Positions 58,977 to 64,000 of a stretch of DNA of 64,000 nt are shown piece by piece. Origin of the DNA: Dichomitus squalens LYAD-421 SS1 (Eukaryota; Basidiomycota; Agaricomycetes; Polyporales; Polyporaceae); NCBI RefSeq assembly GCF_000275845.1, contig NW_006766883.1, positions 2,563,843 to 2,627,842 of the forward strand, written 5' to 3'. The number at the start of each line of letters is the position of its first letter. Position 1 is the first letter of the stretch. Under the pieces are notes generated by a model, which was not told the DNA's origin, ran no database searches, and saw nothing but the letters and a program-made list of their open reading frames with translations. The translations under genes and the position numbers were made by a program.

Positions 58977-61047
58977 ATGGGCCGCCTCACCGGACGGTTG
59001 TTTGTGCTATTCACGACGTGTCTCATCTGCTTCATTGCGTACTCAAGCCAGATATTCGTAATATGGCCTTGGTACGGCCGGGAGTTCTCTGTGGAGCTGC
59101 TGGGGCTCCTACTACCGTTCAAGTGAGTCCGAGAATCTCCACGACTGATCCTATCTGACTCCGAGGCGATAGTATCTTGGTGGGCATGCTGCTGTGGAAT
59201 TACCGACTGTGTGTAATAACCGATCCGGGAGGCGTGCCATCGTCTTGGGTACGTCTATTGCGTAAACCTGCAGCAACGTGACACACTCTAAACGATTGCT
59301 CAGAGACCTGACTTGAATGATATGGACGGCTATGAAGTCAAGAAGTTGACCAGAGGGCCGCGGTACTGCCGGACATGCGAGAACTACAAGCCACCACGGG
59401 CTCACCATTGCAGGCAGTGTAAACGGTGCGTCTAGCAATCTTCGCGCGACGCTCTCTCCTCATGGGAATCTACTAGATGTGTGCTCAGAATGGGTATGAC
59501 CTGCTATTTACGTTTTGATTCCGTTGCTCAAAGTTGGCACCAGACCACCACTGCCCATGGGTGAACAACTGCGTCGGTCATTACAACTACGGACACTTCA
59601 TCCGCTTCCTCTTCTACGTCGACCTCGCATGCACATACCATGTGACCATGCTCACCAAGCGAGTGCTGTATAGCACGACATTCTGGGTACGCCTCTCGCC
59701 GCATTTGTGCCCTCCTGTTCTCAAGAGATCACAGGAGGAACCCAGCGGGCGCGAGCTGATATTCATAGTTCTGAATTACGCAACGTGCATACCTGTACTG
59801 CTTGCAGTTGGCATCTTCAGGTAGTGCCATCGTTCTTGCGTTCATCGCATCAACTGATATCTGCCGCGCTAGCCTCTATCACTTCTACGCGGTATACAGC
59901 AATACCACGACCATCGAGGGATGGGAGAAAGATAAGGTGGCCACTCTAGTCCGCCGTGGTAGGATACGCGAGGTACGTTCCCCTCTCTGTGCCGCTGCTT
60001 CCCTTCAACTTCCACTGACCCCCGTTACGAATTGCAGGTCAAGTTCCCCTACGTAAGGTTACTTAGAGCACGAGACTCCTCCCAATTTCTCATAGTTACG
60101 TGTAGAACCTCGGCCTACGTCGGAACATCGAAAGCATTCTAGGCTCGAACCCGCTCCTGTGGTGCTGGCCGACCGTCCCGCCCGGGAACGGGCTGAAGTA
60201 CCAGCTCGCGGACGGCGACGGTAAGTGGATTGAGTTTACGATGCGGAGACCGCGGGGCGAGGACGGCGAGGACGAGGCGTATGGCGTAGACGGCGACTAC
60301 TTGCCCGAACCTTGACGACTTGACGACGACATGTTACGACCGACCGACACGAGCCAGGTGTGCAACCATCGCGAATCGCTTCACGAAGTAAGCACTCATT
60401 CGACACCTTGTAGCCATATTTTCTTCGCGCCTCGCCCCCGTTCTTCCGCTACCGGCTCCGCTCATGTCCTCTCTTGTGGCCTATGACAGACGCTGACCCG
60501 CACGACAGGTGTGGACGTCGGCCAGTGGCCGCCCCAAGATCCCGACCGTTACCTATACCCCGAAGACGACCCAGACCACAAGCTCGAGCTCCCCGCCTCG
60601 CCCTGGACGTATGCCAACGGTTCCGTGAACCCCGACCTCCGGCCCACAACCACCGGCACGGCACGTAGGCGCAACCCCGCTCGCGCCCGCGCCAAGGCCG
60701 CCGAAGGTCCCTACGCCTCCGTCCCGCCGTACCATCCCGACTACCACCGACAGGAGAGCCACGAGACATACCCCGTCGACTCCGAGGACGAGGACGAGCA
60801 GTACGCGGACGAGCACCCGGGACGTCGGCGAGAGTTCCTGAGGCGGGGCTCGGAGGGGTACGAGGTTCGCCCGATCGACAGGGAGGAGCTGCTCAAGCAG
60901 TACATCGTGGACCGGACGGCGGAGCCTGGGCGGTACCAGCTGTACGTCCCGGACCCGCCCAGCGAGCCGGAGAGCGGGCCGGAGGCGGAAGACGAGCAGA
61001 TCCCCTTGGCTGAGAAGCTCGAGCGGTGGCGCGCGACTAGCGCATAG
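58977..61047 (+). CDS. PFA4: DHHC palmitoyltransferase Pfa4
   Basis: ER S-acyltransferase (yeast Pfa4 palmitoylates chitin synthase Chs3). Ten exons: 58977-59122, 59173-59248, 59304-59425, 59477-59493, 59544-59686, 59735-59820, 59873-59972, 60038-60052, 60106-60220, 60509-61047; 452 residues. Transmembrane helices flank the cysteine-rich domain [40 protein letters not shown] with DHHC at about 121-124, then [17 protein letters not shown] TTxE-like NTTTIEGWE motif and [13 protein letters not shown] follow. The C-terminal half is hydrophilic ([15 protein letters not shown]..). Exons of 17 and 15 nt carry conserved residues. The last intron is unusually long (about 288 bp), and reading into it gives an alternative acidic end stopping near 60315. 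Confidence 0.92.
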
Positions 61048-61337
61048 CGCTTTGGTTGTCACTGCGTGCACATCTATACATCGCGTTATGGTTATCTATC
61101 ATTGACATTAGAGGTGTGTTCTCGATGAGTCGGACACTATGGACAATCGGTATTATTCCGCTATACATACACATAATAGATAGCTGTACACCGTACGCGA
61201 GACGAGTACTACATGAGAAGAGGACAACGAAAGGGACTCCGACAGAACAGACAACACACAAAACAAGAGACAAATAATGTCCGATACGGAAGACGGGATA
61301 TCCCACAGAGTGTAGACTGGAAGACATTAGACGATCA

Positions 61338-63718
61338 CTAATAGGCAGGTCTATCTAAGTAAACTCTCCACACCATCCCGCCCTTCTCGCCCACCTCCAG
61401 CATGTTCAGGCCGGGAAGGACAGGCGTCTCCCACGTGCTGGCCTCGGTCTCTGTGAGAAGGACCCCGTTGAGCTTGACCTGGATAGGTCCAGGCTGCGAA
61501 TCGGACGCCTTCCCCTTCGCCTTCTTCGCTATCCGCGCAGACCGCGTCCGCTTGCGCGGCGACCGAGTTGCAGCCTTGCGCTTCGACGGCGAGGTGGGTT
61601 CCTCCTCTTCTTCCTCCTCCTCTTCCTCCTGTGGTACGGCCGCGTCCTCGTCGCTCTCAGCCTCATGATCGTCGTGCGTCACGAACGTCACGTCCGAGAT
61701 GACGATGGTCGCCTCCGGCCCGTCCAGCCGCATCGCCCACGTCCTAACTCCGTCTGAGTGATCGAGAACGAGCCGCCGGTACGCAGGCATCGTCGTGATG
61801 ACGGCATGCTTCAGCGAGTGTGCGTACTGATTGACAGCTGGGAGCGATTGTAGGGAAGCGGCGGCGGACGGGGTTGAATCAGCGACTGTGAGCGCGCCGG
61901 TGTTTAGGAGAGCAGGCGACTTAGAAGGCGCCTTGGGAGGGGCCGGGACCAGACTGGGTTGCTGGTAGCCAGAGTTGGGAAGATAGATGCCTGCGCCGTT
62001 TGCTTGTGGGTAGCCGGCCGGCTGAGCGGAGCTTGCGATGGACGGCAATGGGTTTGCTGGAGAAAGAGCGGTTGCGCGGACGGCATTCGAGGAAGAAGGG
62101 GCTTGAGAGGAGATTGCACGGACGGGCGGAGGCACGGGTGTGGGTGCGATCACAGGCGCTACAGGCGGGGACTTGACGGGATTCGCAGGAATGCGCACGG
62201 ACGGCCCTGCATCAGCTGGTTTGACATCCTGCTTTGTTTGTGCTTGGAGGTTCGAGGAGGAGGCTGCGTGAGAACGGCCAACTACAATCGAATTTGTGGA
62301 CGGAAGCGAGGGAGCGGGGGCTGCGGTTGGTTTGGCAGGGGCAGGAGCTTGTGGCATCTTGAGCTTAATCTTAGTCGGGTGCTCACCGGCGTTGGCATAT
62401 GCGGGTATTGAGAAAGGTTCAGGGAGATCGGCCATCAGCTTTCTGAAATAATCCTATAGAGCATGAGGCGGCCGTCATCAAGGGAATCACACTTAACATG
62501 TACGTCAGAGACATACCCGTAATGCCGTCGCATCTTCCCATATTTGAGTGTGCTCCTGATTGAATTCCAACGCATTTGAGAACACCAACTCAACATCGTT
62601 GGCAAAGTCGAACGGCCTATGATATTCTTTCCGCTTCAACTTTTTCTGAAAAGACAGAGAAACTTGTCAAGAAGTGACATAGAATCACGCACGAGATGCT
62701 TACGAAGACGTTCTCTAGACTCTGAGGCTTCTTGATTATGGTGTAGTACATGGGCCACTGTTTGCGGCTAGGCAACTCCATGAACTCGGCCGATAGCACG
62801 CGGCCCCTGCGACAAATGGTCAGCCCGTCAGTACTTAGCAGCTTACAACGGCACCTACTTGTCATCCGTCTTGTCCACCAGCTTCTGCAACTTTGTTTTG
62901 AGGAGACGATAAAGATTAGGAGCTTTCTTCCTCTCATCGTCCGAGCCTTCGCCGTCGCGATTTTCTTCCTCGTTGCCAGCGATACGATTATACTCTTTGG
63001 ATAGCGATTTCTGTCCATGGGGAACATGTGTTGAGCAACATGCAGCAATTGGAAGTGAGGCGGAGAAAGACATATATATGATGCATCTGAGGCTCCAAGC
63101 TCTCCAGGCAACAGTGCTCACATGCAAAAATTTGGCGTCCTTGAATATTTGGCTTTCCTTCATGTTGTAACGCTTGGCGTTGCGGAAACATGTTTCGAAG
63201 TCCTGCCGGACGGCATCGAGGGTCTGGTATTCTCTTGCATCAAGCTTCGCCTTGATATCGTCCAGAGCTACGGGCCGTTTTATCTGCGCGTAATAGTCTG
63301 GGTATTGTCGTTTCGAGGGAAGACGCATGAACTGAAAAGAGGCAATTTGGCCTCTGAGAATATGTGGTGAGACATGGAGTACGATGAGGACGTGATGGCG
63401 GCGTCAAAGGAGGAGTTGGACGTTAGGGTCGTTATATGCGAGATGTAACTGAACCATCACGCACTCCTTGTTGACTGCGTCCTTCAACGCCTGCCACAGC
63501 TGCAGCCCCTTCTCCCTCACCTCGTCCTTGTCCTCAGCCACCGATCCTACGTTCTCAAGGTCTCCCTTTGCATCTCCGGTGGGCGTGTGCTCCTTGGCGT
63601 CATGCTTGTGCTCCGGACTTGTGCTACTCGTGGCTGGGGCCTCCTTCCGACGTTTGGCGCGCGGTGCGTCGACGTCCACTCCTGTGGCGGCAAAACTCCT
63701 GGCCTCCCTCTTCGACAT
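61338..63718 (-). CDS. RSC4: double-bromodomain chromatin-remodelling subunit (Rsc4-like)
   Basis: Acetyl-lysine reader, most like the RSC complex subunit Rsc4. Six exons: 63718-63465, 63353-63122, 63010-62859, 62806-62704, 62645-62517, 62453-61338; 661 residues. The start is nuclear-type (MSKREARSFAATG.., RAKRRKE). Bromodomain 1: FMRLPSKRQYPDYYAQIKRP, FRNAKRYNMKESQIFKDAKF, with the acetyl-lysine asparagine in KRYN. Linker of acidic and basic runs. Bromodomain 2: FMELPSRKQWPMYYTIIKKP, FSNALEFNQEHTQIWEDA, with asparagine in EFN. Then a Pro/Ser-rich linker, and a C-terminal ordered region (RRLVLDHSDGVRTWAMRL.., PIQVKLNGVLL, GMVWRVYLDRPAY). A basic cluster (KRKAATRSPRKRTRSARIAK) is probably a nuclear signal. 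Confidence 0.9.
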
Positions 63719-64000
63719 CGTACTCGTGCTGCGACAATGCGGGAAAGCTGGTTGTACGAAGTCCAGTACGAGCAGGAGGGCCCCAGTGCGCGAGACCGTC
63801 TCGGGGGGACAGCTCGGGCCAGCCGTTGGGCTCAACCGCTCCGATCCCGTAAACGCGTCACGTGATCCACTACAGCCGTGTCGTCCTTGCCCAAGTGAAC
63901 CAAGGAACGATTTGCGCTTTCCTTACTTGCAAGCTTCAAGGATCTAATGCACGGGAAAAGTGGTGGTCTCAGGCTACATTTACACTATATACGTACGATA
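63719..64000. other. upstream region to the right edge
   Basis: About 280 bp, presumably promoter and leader of the bromodomain gene. The open frames on the plus strand here overlap that gene's exon 1 and look like shadows. Confidence 0.4.

Overview
The window reads as nuclear DNA of a filamentous basidiomycete, most likely an Agaricomycete. The evidence is GC-rich coding sequence, compact genes cut by many 45-110 bp GT-AG introns with CTGAC/CTAAC-like branch sites, and families typical of that class (DUF6534 membrane proteins, large fungal 2OG-Fe(II) oxygenases, DHHC Pfa4, a Rsc4-like double bromodomain protein). I see no rRNA, convincing tRNA, CRISPR array or bacterial-type operon. Gene models were built by eye from splice signals and frame; boundaries may be a few bases off. 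Layout: 0-5 kb holds a BRCA2/Brh2 homologue running off the left edge and an alkaline ceramidase. From 5 to 14.8 kb is an accessory region: degenerate repeats, a sequence gap flanked by two 800-bp copies that look identical (probably an assembly artefact), a Q-rich gene, a single-pass membrane protein whose 5' part also lies as a relic at 7.5 kb, and a decayed 2OG-oxygenase copy. From 15 to 43 kb genes are dense and mostly housekeeping: mitochondrial EF-Ts, a taxilin-like coiled coil with an internal SUMO-like domain, UDP-GlcNAc pyrophosphorylase, a GH5 exo-beta-1,3-glucanase, a Zn2Cys6 factor, a UCS-domain myosin chaperone directly followed by its likely client class I myosin, a coiled-coil protein, riboflavin synthase, two small or single-pass membrane proteins, and Trm6. 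From 43 to 49 kb lie an extremely intron-split DUF6534 gene, a PIF/Harbinger-like MITE with TTA target duplications, and an inverted copy of the 6.5-kb repeat. From 49 to 64 kb lie a 1149-residue 2OG-Fe(II) oxygenase, Naf1, an unidentified nuclear-type protein, a probable mitochondrial protein, Pfa4 and a double-bromodomain protein. The most striking item is the 2OG-oxygenase gene at 48.9-53.1 kb (minus strand). Its first three exons spell an almost perfect histone H3 N-terminal tail (K4, K9, S10, K14, R17 all kept) ahead of an intact HxD...H...R dioxygenase domain: a natural H3-tail mimic on an enzyme. Also notable are a 4-nt exon in the ceramidase, the SUMO-like insertion in taxilin, and the UCS-myosin I gene pair.
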